Shown here: piece by piece, positions 29,987-37,051 of the stretch
Layout: each line of letters begins with the position of its first letter
Numbering within the stretch: position 1 is the stretch's first letter
From: Defluviitaleaceae bacterium
GTDB taxonomy: Bacteria > Bacillota > Clostridia > Lachnospirales > WRAX01
Direction: 5' to 3'
NCBI GenBank assembly: GCA_009780485.1
Contig: WQZZ01000008.1
Coordinates: 1-37,051, forward strand
DNA: 37,051 nucleotides
Notes under the pieces: model-generated
The model's input: the letters and a program-made list of their open reading frames with translations, nothing else
Told to the model about the DNA's origin: nothing
Databases searched by the model: none
Program-made: the position numbers and the translations under genes

Positions 29987-32833
29987 ATGTCAAACAAAGT
30001 GAACAAAGACATGGGCTTTAGTGCCTTCAACAACCAAGTAAACATCGAACTATTTAACGATGTTGTGGAATTCATAGCAGCAACGGCATCCGCCGACAAC
30101 TCTATGACGATTTTAAGACACCTTAAAGCCACTAACCTATGGTACACCCAAACCCACGACGAAAATATTCGCCACAAATATGGATTTCGTTACTTCGGCG
30201 AACTACTGGAAAGGTACGAGGAGCGTTTTGGCTCTGATATTGCTGACATCCGTGCGATTGCACTGGCAATGGCTTATTCGAAAGATATGCTTTCAGACGA
30301 TATGTTCGTGGGCAGACAAAAAGACGATTTTATTCGCAGGTTTACAAGACTTTCAGAAGCGAACCAGTCAACAGGCAAAGGGTTTGCGGTGTCATTAGAA
30401 ACAGAAGTTGAAACCGAGGCCAAATTGGGTGGGGCTGCCAAATTTGAAGCAAAGTATCTTTCGGAAGTGCAGTCTGTGCCAAGAATAGCAAGTCCAGAAA
30501 TTGGTTCAATAACAGCTACAAGTTCACAAATGAACCTAGGTATGTGTCTGGACATTCACATCGACACGCAATCTAACGGATGTTCAGGGGTTGGTACACT
30601 AGTTAGCACATCAACCGTTGTGGGGTCTGCACAAGCCACACCAGAAGAGGATGTGGCTGATGAAAAGGGGTTACGGATGTCTGCAACATCAGCAAATACT
30701 TCCGCAGAGTATTCAGAACCAACCTTAACGGCTTCTGGAAGGGATTTATACTTAACAGGTGCGTTATACCTTCTCGGTAAAGGTGAAAAGGACATCCAAG
30801 GACTCCTTAACCACCTCACCAAAGTAACATATTCAAAAACCGAGGAGCTAATCTTCGCCGTGTCGCTATTCGACAACTTCGAGGAAGCCTTTACAGTATT
30901 CAAATCACAACTCCTGAAACTGTTCGGGAAGGATAATAGCATCAAGATAGTTGGGGACTTGTGCAGCGGTGTAAGTGTCAACATAAACGACCAATTAAAT
31001 AGTATTATGGGTAGCCATTTAATTGGCGTAACGGATAACGCCATAAATGAAGATGCAGCCATTAAACCATCCAATAACATCGGCATATACTGTTGGCTAA
31101 TAAAAAATCTACGTAGAGACTCAGGTTCATGGATGAAATCCATGCGCACCAAAGACATGGTTTTATTCCGTGCTTTGGCAGAACTACCTGTATCTTTTGT
31201 GAAAGAAGGAAGCAGGCACCACACAACACTTCTAAACAATGGATACACTACGTATGACATTTTATTTCTGAACAGTATCCTAATAAGGTACAAAATAACA
31301 AATGACACACTGCACCCAGATTCCATAGTTGCCCACAAAATTGCTGTGCATACCTGCGAAACCTTCATCAATAGCGAAAACGCCCACACAAGGGATGTTT
31401 ATGAGCATTTAGAGTGGCTTCTGAACAAGTATCATAACTTTACCATTAAAATAGGCGGAGATGAAGGGATCTATAAAGCCATTCAGAACACGATAAAACT
31501 TTCCAACCCACTAACTTTCCTTTGGCTGTATAGGATTGTACGCCCAAGGGATGTTCGCAACTATCACTGGATAAACAGGCTACCAGAAGCGGTCTTCGAT
31601 TTTGACATCATAGATAAGAGGTGGGATGTGTTGAGTGCGGTGGCGACCGATAATTCTGATGATGAATCTGTTACAAGCTTCTCCGCTGATTGTTATCGCC
31701 ATCTCTTTACCAACCATTTACTACGCAGAGGGCGCAAGTTCTCAAAAGACCAACTTGAAGAATATATTCAAAAATATAACGACCTCACGGGGTCGCCATA
31801 TTTGAGTATATTTGAGAACGAGCATCTTCATGTCGGAGAACTCGTGTTCCCTTTAATGGTTGAAAAGGACATCTTCAATCTCGTAGATGCATTTGAAGCA
31901 AGTCGAGATAAATATATTCTAAGTAGAAATGCTGTAAGTGAAGCCACCTCAAAAGGTACTCAAAATAAAGATGGACCACCCGTGTTGTGCTACATTCTGG
32001 ACTACGTTAAAAGTATACCGAGCAGACAGGCATTTGAATTTCTTCAACACCTCAGAAGTAAGTATAGCTTTGAGGTGATAAGAGAGTTGGTTGCTGCGAG
32101 GGGGTACAAGAGTGAAGACGACTTTTTTATGGATCCTTTCTATGTGCTTATCAGAAGAAATTACGGCAATAACGATACGTACCATATCAAGATTAAGAAG
32201 GATTTCTTGACGGATGAGGAGCATAGACAACTCTTTGAATGGTTGGATGAGTATATATTCACGTATAAATCCAATAAATACACTGATTTCACCGTGATTA
32301 TGCTACTGGATGACTTCATCAACGACATCTATCCAAAAGAAGAATTGTTGCCAATATATCACTCCATTAAAAATCTCGACACAGTATTGATGAAACAACA
32401 CGGCAACGCTAACCGTCTAAAAAACAAGTTTCTAACAGAAGTCGAGCTTCAAACTGAACGAGATGCAGATGAAGCTCGTGAGGCTGAACGGAGGCGATTG
32501 GCAAAAGAAGCGGAAATAAAAGGTTTTAGGGATGATATTCAGACCATATATAACGGCACATTTAAGTCAATCCATGATTTCCTAGAGAAATATAGATACA
32601 GAAATCAACGAGAGGTTGATATCGTAGCCATGGAGTATCTCATTCTTACCTTAACCGAGGCAGACTATAGCGTTTGCAGTGAGGATATTAGCTACTTCTT
32701 AATATCAGGAGCAAAGCTGCAAGAAAAAGGTGCAATCTCCTTCAATGATTTCAAGAGCTATATTTCTAAGATTAAGGAAGTTGTGGTGTCGGAGGATATT
32801 TCTTGCTCAGATAGCATTGATGACGTTGTCTGA
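29987..32833 (+). CDS. Very large unknown protein A (948 aa)
   Basis: The ATG follows AAGGAGGA by 7 bases. The protein is soluble and mainly helical, without signal or membrane segments. Features: an N-terminal helical part (about 1-115), a Ser/Thr-rich low-complexity segment (about 120-245), a long helical body, and a charged coiled coil near 815-850 (EREADEAREAERRR-like) before a compact C-terminal part (FKSIHDFLEKYRYRNQREVD). No ATPase, nuclease or protease motif is evident. Unknown protein B follows 168 bp downstream with an equally strong ribosome binding site, so they may act together. I recognise no family. Confidence 0.8.
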   Translation: MSNKVNKDMGFSAFNNQVNIELFNDVVEFIAATASADNSMTILRHLKATNLWYTQTHDENIRHKYGFRYFGELLERYEERFGSDIADIRAIALAMAYSKDMLSDDMFVGRQKDDFIRRFTRLSEANQSTGKGFAVSLETEVETEAKLGGAAKFEAKYLSEVQSVPRIASPEIGSITATSSQMNLGMCLDIHIDTQSNGCSGVGTLVSTSTVVGSAQATPEEDVADEKGLRMSATSANTSAEYSEPTLTASGRDLYLTGALYLLGKGEKDIQGLLNHLTKVTYSKTEELIFAVSLFDNFEEAFTVFKSQLLKLFGKDNSIKIVGDLCSGVSVNINDQLNSIMGSHLIGVTDNAINEDAAIKPSNNIGIYCWLIKNLRRDSGSWMKSMRTKDMVLFRALAELPVSFVKEGSRHHTTLLNNGYTTYDILFLNSILIRYKITNDTLHPDSIVAHKIAVHTCETFINSENAHTRDVYEHLEWLLNKYHNFTIKIGGDEGIYKAIQNTIKLSNPLTFLWLYRIVRPRDVRNYHWINRLPEAVFDFDIIDKRWDVLSAVATDNSDDESVTSFSADCYRHLFTNHLLRRGRKFSKDQLEEYIQKYNDLTGSPYLSIFENEHLHVGELVFPLMVEKDIFNLVDAFEASRDKYILSRNAVSEATSKGTQNKDGPPVLCYILDYVKSIPSRQAFEFLQHLRSKYSFEVIRELVAARGYKSEDDFFMDPFYVLIRRNYGNNDTYHIKIKKDFLTDEEHRQLFEWLDEYIFTYKSNKYTDFTVIMLLDDFINDIYPKEELLPIYHSIKNLDTVLMKQHGNANRLKNKFLTEVELQTERDADEAREAERRRLAKEAEIKGFRDDIQTIYNGTFKSIHDFLEKYRYRNQREVDIVAMEYLILTLTEADYSVCSEDISYFLISGAKLQEKGAISFNDFKSYISKIKEVVVSEDISCSDSIDDVV

Positions 32834-33001
32834 GAGGCGGATACCAATTAGGTCGTGTCTTAAATATAGTTTTGTGGCATCGTATCGGTTGTGTCCAGAT
32901 ATTGTTGTATGAACATTAGCAACCTACAGCATTTGAAGAAATTGTTATCAAAGTATTCTTTCAGAAAAATATATAAAAACAAATGATTATGAGGAGGATT
33001 T

Positions 33002-35797
33002 ATGCTAAAAACAAAAGAGCGTCTTGGCCTTGTTTTATCCTTAACCAAATATGGCTTGGATTTAGGTTTGGTGAAAGAGTTTAGCTCGGAAAGATTATTG
33101 AAGCTATGCCAAACACTCGAAGAAGAGCAAGCACCTAAATCTTGGTATTTAGGACAAATATCCATCCAAAAGGAACTGTTACAACATGAACGGTTCCTTT
33201 TATATTTGGATAAAGTGAATAACATAGAGCATCCCGACCCCAATCTTTTGGGTGAGTTTGTGAAGGTCATCCACGACCATGGTGAAAGTGCTTGTGATTA
33301 TTCCATTGACCGATTCGCGAAGAGTGTTGTCGCAGTGACAGAGACAAGAATGACTGCTGATGTGTTTTACAACTTCCTGTCGTGCTTTAGCGGTTCGCAT
33401 CCAAGTGAAGAGCATATACATATCATCATTGAAAATCTAAGCCACTACGGAAGTTCGTTATCTAAACCAGTTGCGGAGTTTCCAGATAAAGAAAAGACCC
33501 TGTTTGCAGAAAAGGCTCTGACATTAAGAAGTTTGATGCCAGAGTCTAAAGATATAAACAAAACCTTTGAGATGCTTGCCGAACAGGATGCCTTGCTGGA
33601 CATTATCCGCTTTTTCTACGAAAATGAAGTAGGGGCTGACTTAACTATAGATAACTATAAGTCATTTAGCAAAAGCCCTGCGGAAACCCTAAAGAAACTG
33701 GAGGAGATAAAAACTCTGCTAGACGTTCACATTGGTTCACTCGGAATAAATATGTTCGTAAAATGTTGGCTGAGGAATAACTGCCCTAAATATGACCTTG
33801 ATATGTTTATGCGTCGTATTAAGGAGTACACGGCAGATGCCCAAATCCAGGTTGGTCATTCACTCCAAGATGGAGATGATGGAGTTATATATAAAGATGA
33901 AAATACCCGCCAAAGTGAAACTGGATGCCAAGTAAAAACGACATCGGGCGAAGATGATAACGAGACAACTTTAGTAAGAAATGAACTTAAAGCTATTCTA
34001 CATGGTCGTAGCTCATATATAAACTTCATCTACGGAGATCGCATCAGCACAATCCCTCTACAAGGACTACCCCACTACAAAGAAGATATTTTGATTTATG
34101 CCATTACCAATAAAAAGACCGCTTTTATACGGCTTGTTGAGGAAAACCCAGAACTCTTTTCTCTGTTGGGGCAAGATTCTATCTTATTTGAGCAGGAATT
34201 TTATACAAAGTATATCAACATCAATGCACTAAATACAAATAACCTTCGTGACTGTGTTTGGATGGTCAATCCTACGTATAGACGCATGATACCCAAACTT
34301 CAATTTGACAACCTTGAGGACAACAAAACATACACTTTCGAGGAAATCAAGATATTGTACGGACTTCCTGAGCAGTATTATAGGCTCTATGCAGGCTTAG
34401 ACATATCCCGCATTGATGAGAAGCTGAAAGTATTCAGACAGATAACCAAGCGAAAGCTGTTGGCTAAAGTCTCCAATGATGACCACGTGACTAGGCTTGC
34501 GAAAAGGCTTTCACAAAAACCTCTGTCGGAATGGCACAAAGATAATTTTGCTCATATTTCAGGCATAAAAGCACAGGATGCAGTTCATTTACTTATCCAT
34601 TGGGATGAGGTCAAGGGGTTGATAGCTCAAATGAAAGTCAAAGCCGATGCTTTATTGGTCATACGCAACGCCAATAATGCTTGTACATATCAATCTCTCG
34701 ATGATATGAAAAGTGACTTAATTTCTGTTGATGTCGAATGGGGCAAGCTTGCGAAGAACATGAAGCTGTCAAATGACTTCTTGATCCGAAACAAAGACTG
34801 CATCGTGGATTTTCTCAATCAAAACGGTGCAGATATTGCCCATACCTATTTTTCTGGTCTTAAAACAGAGGGTCAAAAAGAGAGTTTTAAGCGGATCGTT
34901 AAGTCAGTTCTAATGGGTGAGTTTGCCTCATTAAAATACCATGGTGATGACCTTCGCAAGGAGCTTGAATACCCTGTTGTTGAAACTCAAAAGCTTGTGT
35001 GGATGGATAATTCCGCACTTAGTGGCAGGGATAGTGTTATTGCCAAAAATGCAAATAAGAAACTAGCAAAAGGTTCGGGCGATAGCTACCCAGTTGTTAT
35101 TGGTGCTGGTGACATCGAAATAAGAGAGTGTGACGATTTCTACGGAACAATGCTTCTAGGGACTATGCCACAAAGAACTTGTCTATCTTATATTGACGGC
35201 AACGCAAAAGACTGTTTACTTTCGGGTTTTGACAGTAACAAAAAGATTCTGCAAGCCCACAAGGATGGAGAAGTTGTTGGGCGTGCACTTTTTAGGTTGA
35301 CAAAGGGGAGATTTGATGCACCGCCAACCAAGATTGAAACATCGCTATCCTTTGTAGATCTGGACAAAGATAAAGAAACAAGTGTAGGCAACAGCAGTGG
35401 TGATGTTGGCACTTTTAGTAGGGATGGAGGTGGTAGGGATGGAGATGGCATCGCTACAGACGAATCAAGAGCAATGAGAAGAACCCAAGAGCGACTGATT
35501 ATCTTCTTAGAGCGCCCATATACCGCAGGCGTGTGCGATAACACGGCGGAAGCAATCAAAGCCATGTATGTGGAGCTATTATCAAAAAAGGCTGAGGATA
35601 TGGGGGCTATGTTGGTGTTGAGCAATTCCTATGAAGGAATCTCCAAGGACTTTGTAAGAACTTCATTTCATGTCTATATATCCAAATCTAAAGCAGGTGC
35701 CCAGTATCTCGATAGCCTTAATGGTTCTGCCTACATCTCGGATGAGGGCGGTTATAGGTCTAATGTGTTCTATATCCACAGGAATTCTTTGGAGTAA
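33002..35797 (+). CDS. Very large unknown protein B (931 aa)
   Basis: The ATG follows GAGGAGGA by 5 bases. Soluble and helical in the first 650 residues. A low-complexity acidic insert lies near 285-315. The C-terminal third differs: IEIRECDDFYGTMLLGTMPQ, then RTCLSYIDGNAKDCLLSGFD, and SNKKILQAHKDGEVVGRALF read like a folded, probably catalytic or ligand-binding domain with two conserved-looking Cys, Asp/Asn and Gly-Arg. A Ser/Gly/Asp insert follows (about 790-815), and the end is beta/alpha. Pairing with protein A suggests one system. No family recognised; a defence or element-maintenance role is only a guess. Confidence 0.8.
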   Translation: MLKTKERLGLVLSLTKYGLDLGLVKEFSSERLLKLCQTLEEEQAPKSWYLGQISIQKELLQHERFLLYLDKVNNIEHPDPNLLGEFVKVIHDHGESACDYSIDRFAKSVVAVTETRMTADVFYNFLSCFSGSHPSEEHIHIIIENLSHYGSSLSKPVAEFPDKEKTLFAEKALTLRSLMPESKDINKTFEMLAEQDALLDIIRFFYENEVGADLTIDNYKSFSKSPAETLKKLEEIKTLLDVHIGSLGINMFVKCWLRNNCPKYDLDMFMRRIKEYTADAQIQVGHSLQDGDDGVIYKDENTRQSETGCQVKTTSGEDDNETTLVRNELKAILHGRSSYINFIYGDRISTIPLQGLPHYKEDILIYAITNKKTAFIRLVEENPELFSLLGQDSILFEQEFYTKYININALNTNNLRDCVWMVNPTYRRMIPKLQFDNLEDNKTYTFEEIKILYGLPEQYYRLYAGLDISRIDEKLKVFRQITKRKLLAKVSNDDHVTRLAKRLSQKPLSEWHKDNFAHISGIKAQDAVHLLIHWDEVKGLIAQMKVKADALLVIRNANNACTYQSLDDMKSDLISVDVEWGKLAKNMKLSNDFLIRNKDCIVDFLNQNGADIAHTYFSGLKTEGQKESFKRIVKSVLMGEFASLKYHGDDLRKELEYPVVETQKLVWMDNSALSGRDSVIAKNANKKLAKGSGDSYPVVIGAGDIEIRECDDFYGTMLLGTMPQRTCLSYIDGNAKDCLLSGFDSNKKILQAHKDGEVVGRALFRLTKGRFDAPPTKIETSLSFVDLDKDKETSVGNSSGDVGTFSRDGGGRDGDGIATDESRAMRRTQERLIIFLERPYTAGVCDNTAEAIKAMYVELLSKKAEDMGAMLVLSNSYEGISKDFVRTSFHVYISKSKAGAQYLDSLNGSAYISDEGGYRSNVFYIHRNSLE

Positions 35798-35829
35798 CCA
35801 GTAGAGGCTACCCACTAAGTAAGGTGCAT

Positions 35830-35876
35830 TTGCACATGACTGCTCATCTTATAGGCGGGTGAGCAGTCATGTGCAA
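35830..35876. repeat. 17-bp perfect inverted repeat
   Basis: TTGCACATGACTGCTCA (35830-35846) and its exact complement at 35860-35876 flank a 13-base loop. No T-run follows on either strand. It lies 33 bp after protein B; the region to 36066 shows no convincing gene (a 64-codon frame at 35876 has no ribosome binding site). Confidence 0.8.
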
Positions 35877-36066
35877 TGTACAAAAAAATCATAACCCAAC
35901 CACACCGAAATGTTTCACATCTTTCGTTTGAGTTATTCAGGGTAGCAAACAGTCATGGCTATTCCATCTTTTTGGAGTCAGTTCAAACGAGTGGTCCGTG
36001 TGTGGCGTGGAGTATTCATCTAGTGCTACTAAATATAAAAGCCATGTGCCTAAAGCGAAAAAACTA

Positions 36067-36095
36067 TTGAAAATCACACTCAAATATGGTATCAT
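36067..36095 (+). promoter_or_regulatory. Promoter of the second Rpn nuclease gene
   Basis: TTGAAA (36067-36072), 17-bp spacer, TATCAT (36090-36095). The layout (TTGAAA, 17 bp, leader of about 25 bp) matches the promoter of the first Rpn gene at 4320. Confidence 0.7.
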
Positions 36096-36122
36096 AAATA
36101 TATAAGAGGAGAAGGTGCTGAT

Positions 36123-37001
36123 ATGGAGAAGAAAAAAGATATTGGACTCAAAAACGAAACCGAACCCAGAAAGGAACTAAACACCAGAGATTACTCCGTC
36201 AGAAACAGCAAAGACTCGCTTTTTCGGTACATATTTTCCGATAGCGATGCCCTTGAGGAAATTTACACATGGGTTTCTGGTAAAAACATAAGCCGAGATA
36301 ATATTGAACCCATAATCCTCGATGAAAAGTTGCAACGCAGGAGCAGATTTAATGACACCGCTTTTATCACAAATGATGACAGACTAATTGTGTTTTTGGA
36401 ACACCAAAGTACACTAAACATAACCGTTGCTTACCGTATGCTTGAATACTATGTCGATGTAATGAGAAGCCTAAAATTAAGCCGACCTAAAAATTTATCT
36501 CAATTGCCTATGGTGGAGATGTATGTAGCCTACAATGGCAAACAGGAACTAAAGGACGAGGAAAAGGTAGCCGTCATAAATCTGGGGGCTGTACAGATTA
36601 AAGTTGATGTGGTTGATGTTCGTTTTGAAGCATTACCCAAAGAGCGTACTGAGGATTCCGATAGCAGTCTTGCTGGTTATGCCTACTTCGTAAAGTTTTT
36701 TGAAGAGGGCAAGGCAAGTGGTAAAACAGCCTATGAATCCTACCATTACGCAATCAATGAATGTGCTGAAGCTGGATATTTAGCGGATATAGTTAACAAT
36801 AAGGAGTTGATTGATATGTTTGGTGAACATTATAGTTATGATGACCAGATTTTTGATGAAGGAAGAGAGTATGTATTGCGCCAGGCCATAAAGAATGGTT
36901 CGCCCATACCTCTTTTAGAAACCCTTGCCGAGTATGCTGACATAAGCACAGAACGCCTATATCAAATTTTGGAAGAAATGAAAGGCAGCGTGTTGGTGTA
37001 G
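36123..37001 (+). CDS. Second Rpn/PD-(D/E)XK nuclease family protein (292 aa)
   Basis: The sequence begins, after a charged N-terminus, with the family hallmark SKDSLFRYIFSD (about 29-40). The nuclease core follows near 80-100: FNDTAFITNDDRLIVFLEHQST, with Asp and Glu-x-Gln placed as in the family, then VAYRMLEYYVDVMR. A middle part (about 125-185) is beta-rich, and the C-terminal region from about 225 is a helical tail with a regulatory-looking helix-turn pattern (ADISTERLYQILEEM). The ATG follows GAGGAGAAGGTG. It is a different subfamily from the gene at 4370 and has its own promoter. The C-terminal segment starts to repeat just after the stop codon. Confidence 0.85.
   Translation: MEKKKDIGLKNETEPRKELNTRDYSVRNSKDSLFRYIFSDSDALEEIYTWVSGKNISRDNIEPIILDEKLQRRSRFNDTAFITNDDRLIVFLEHQSTLNITVAYRMLEYYVDVMRSLKLSRPKNLSQLPMVEMYVAYNGKQELKDEEKVAVINLGAVQIKVDVVDVRFEALPKERTEDSDSSLAGYAYFVKFFEEGKASGKTAYESYHYAINECAEAGYLADIVNNKELIDMFGEHYSYDDQIFDEGREYVLRQAIKNGSPIPLLETLAEYADISTERLYQILEEMKGSVLV
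36795..36829 (+). repeat. Repeat of the Rpn tail start, first copy
   Basis: 35 bp with three mismatches to 37017-37051, 222 bp apart and in the same frame. It includes the ribosome binding site AAGGAG, the spacer TTGATTGAT and the ATG of the internal start. Confidence 0.85.
36816..37001 (+). CDS. Possible intragenic small protein from the second Rpn gene (61 aa)
   Basis: AAGGAG (36801-36806) lies 9 bases before an in-frame ATG at 36816, which would make the C-terminal 61 residues alone (start MFGEHYSYDDQIFDEG). The same ribosome binding site and ATG recur downstream of the full gene, which suggests the small product matters by itself. Confidence 0.5.
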   Translation: MFGEHYSYDDQIFDEGREYVLRQAIKNGSPIPLLETLAEYADISTERLYQILEEMKGSVLV

Positions 37002-37051
37002 GTTTTAGCTCTATGCAACGACAAGGGGTTGATTGATATGTTTGGTGAACA
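37002..37051 (+). CDS. Start of a second copy of the Rpn tail (partial)
   Basis: After the stop codon, AAGGGG, TTGATTGAT and ATGTTTGGTGAACA (37037 onward) repeat the internal start of the Rpn gene and run off the window. It probably encodes a stand-alone version of the small tail protein. Confidence 0.45.

Noticed and set aside
35876-36070. 64-codon frame before the second Rpn gene
   Set aside because: It starts at the edge of the inverted repeat, without a ribosome binding site, and ends at the promoter; no family features.

Overview
The window looks like accessory DNA from a low-GC Gram-positive bacterium, most likely a clostridial Firmicute. The reasons are strong AGGAGG-type ribosome binding sites, consensus sigma-A promoters, a Tn4451/Tn1549-like style of gene content (large serine recombinase, TnpW-like protein, MobC and a MobA-type relaxase, VirD4 with a clostridial-type Walker A), RRNPP-type peptide sensors and a sortase. 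No rRNA, tRNA or CRISPR array was seen. Family names rest on motifs read by eye; no database search was run.

The main structural result is nesting. A conjugative element carries a virD4/traG coupling-protein gene whose 5' part is at 247-981 and whose 3' part is at 17985-19988. Between them sits a mobile element of about 17.0 kb. It is bounded by a 7-bp repeat, ATCCTAA (965-971 and 17986-17992), placed exactly at the Walker B codons Asp-Pro-Lys of the coupling protein. Joining the two sides across the repeat restores one frame of about 906 residues.

The inserted element (an integrative mobilizable element, IME) reads left to right as follows: serine recombinase with an unusual C-terminal extension; an Rpn/PD-(D/E)XK nuclease gene lying between two copies of a terminator-leader sequence; a TnpW-like gene; a possible oriT hairpin; a decayed copy of the mobC start; an HTH-TPR regulator that overlaps a tiny exported-peptide gene (an RRNPP-like pair); an M29 aminopeptidase; mobC; a relaxase overlapping a coiled-coil membrane protein; a second HTH-TPR regulator; a divergent minus-strand gene for a small Cys-rich exported peptide; and a RiPP operon with a 37-residue three-Cys precursor, a radical SAM/SPASM maturase, an unknown 232-residue protein and an ABC exporter. 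A perfect 24-bp inverted repeat touches the -35 boxes of both divergent promoters in front of the RiPP operon. This makes a peptide-regulated RiPP system the most interesting candidate here.

Right of the IME the host element continues: the virD4 remainder, a small basic protein, an S1-like protein, a secreted ComEC-like metallo-beta-lactamase-fold lipoprotein with an altered metal motif, two proteins of unknown function, a signal-anchored surface protein, a sortase, an HU protein, a 1-kb region with orphan promoters and a frameshifted small ORF, two very large unknown proteins (948 and 931 residues), and a second Rpn nuclease gene. The window ends inside a repeat of that gene's C-terminal part. 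Both Rpn genes have a strong internal ribosome binding site with an in-frame ATG near the C terminus, as expected for intragenic antitoxin-like products.
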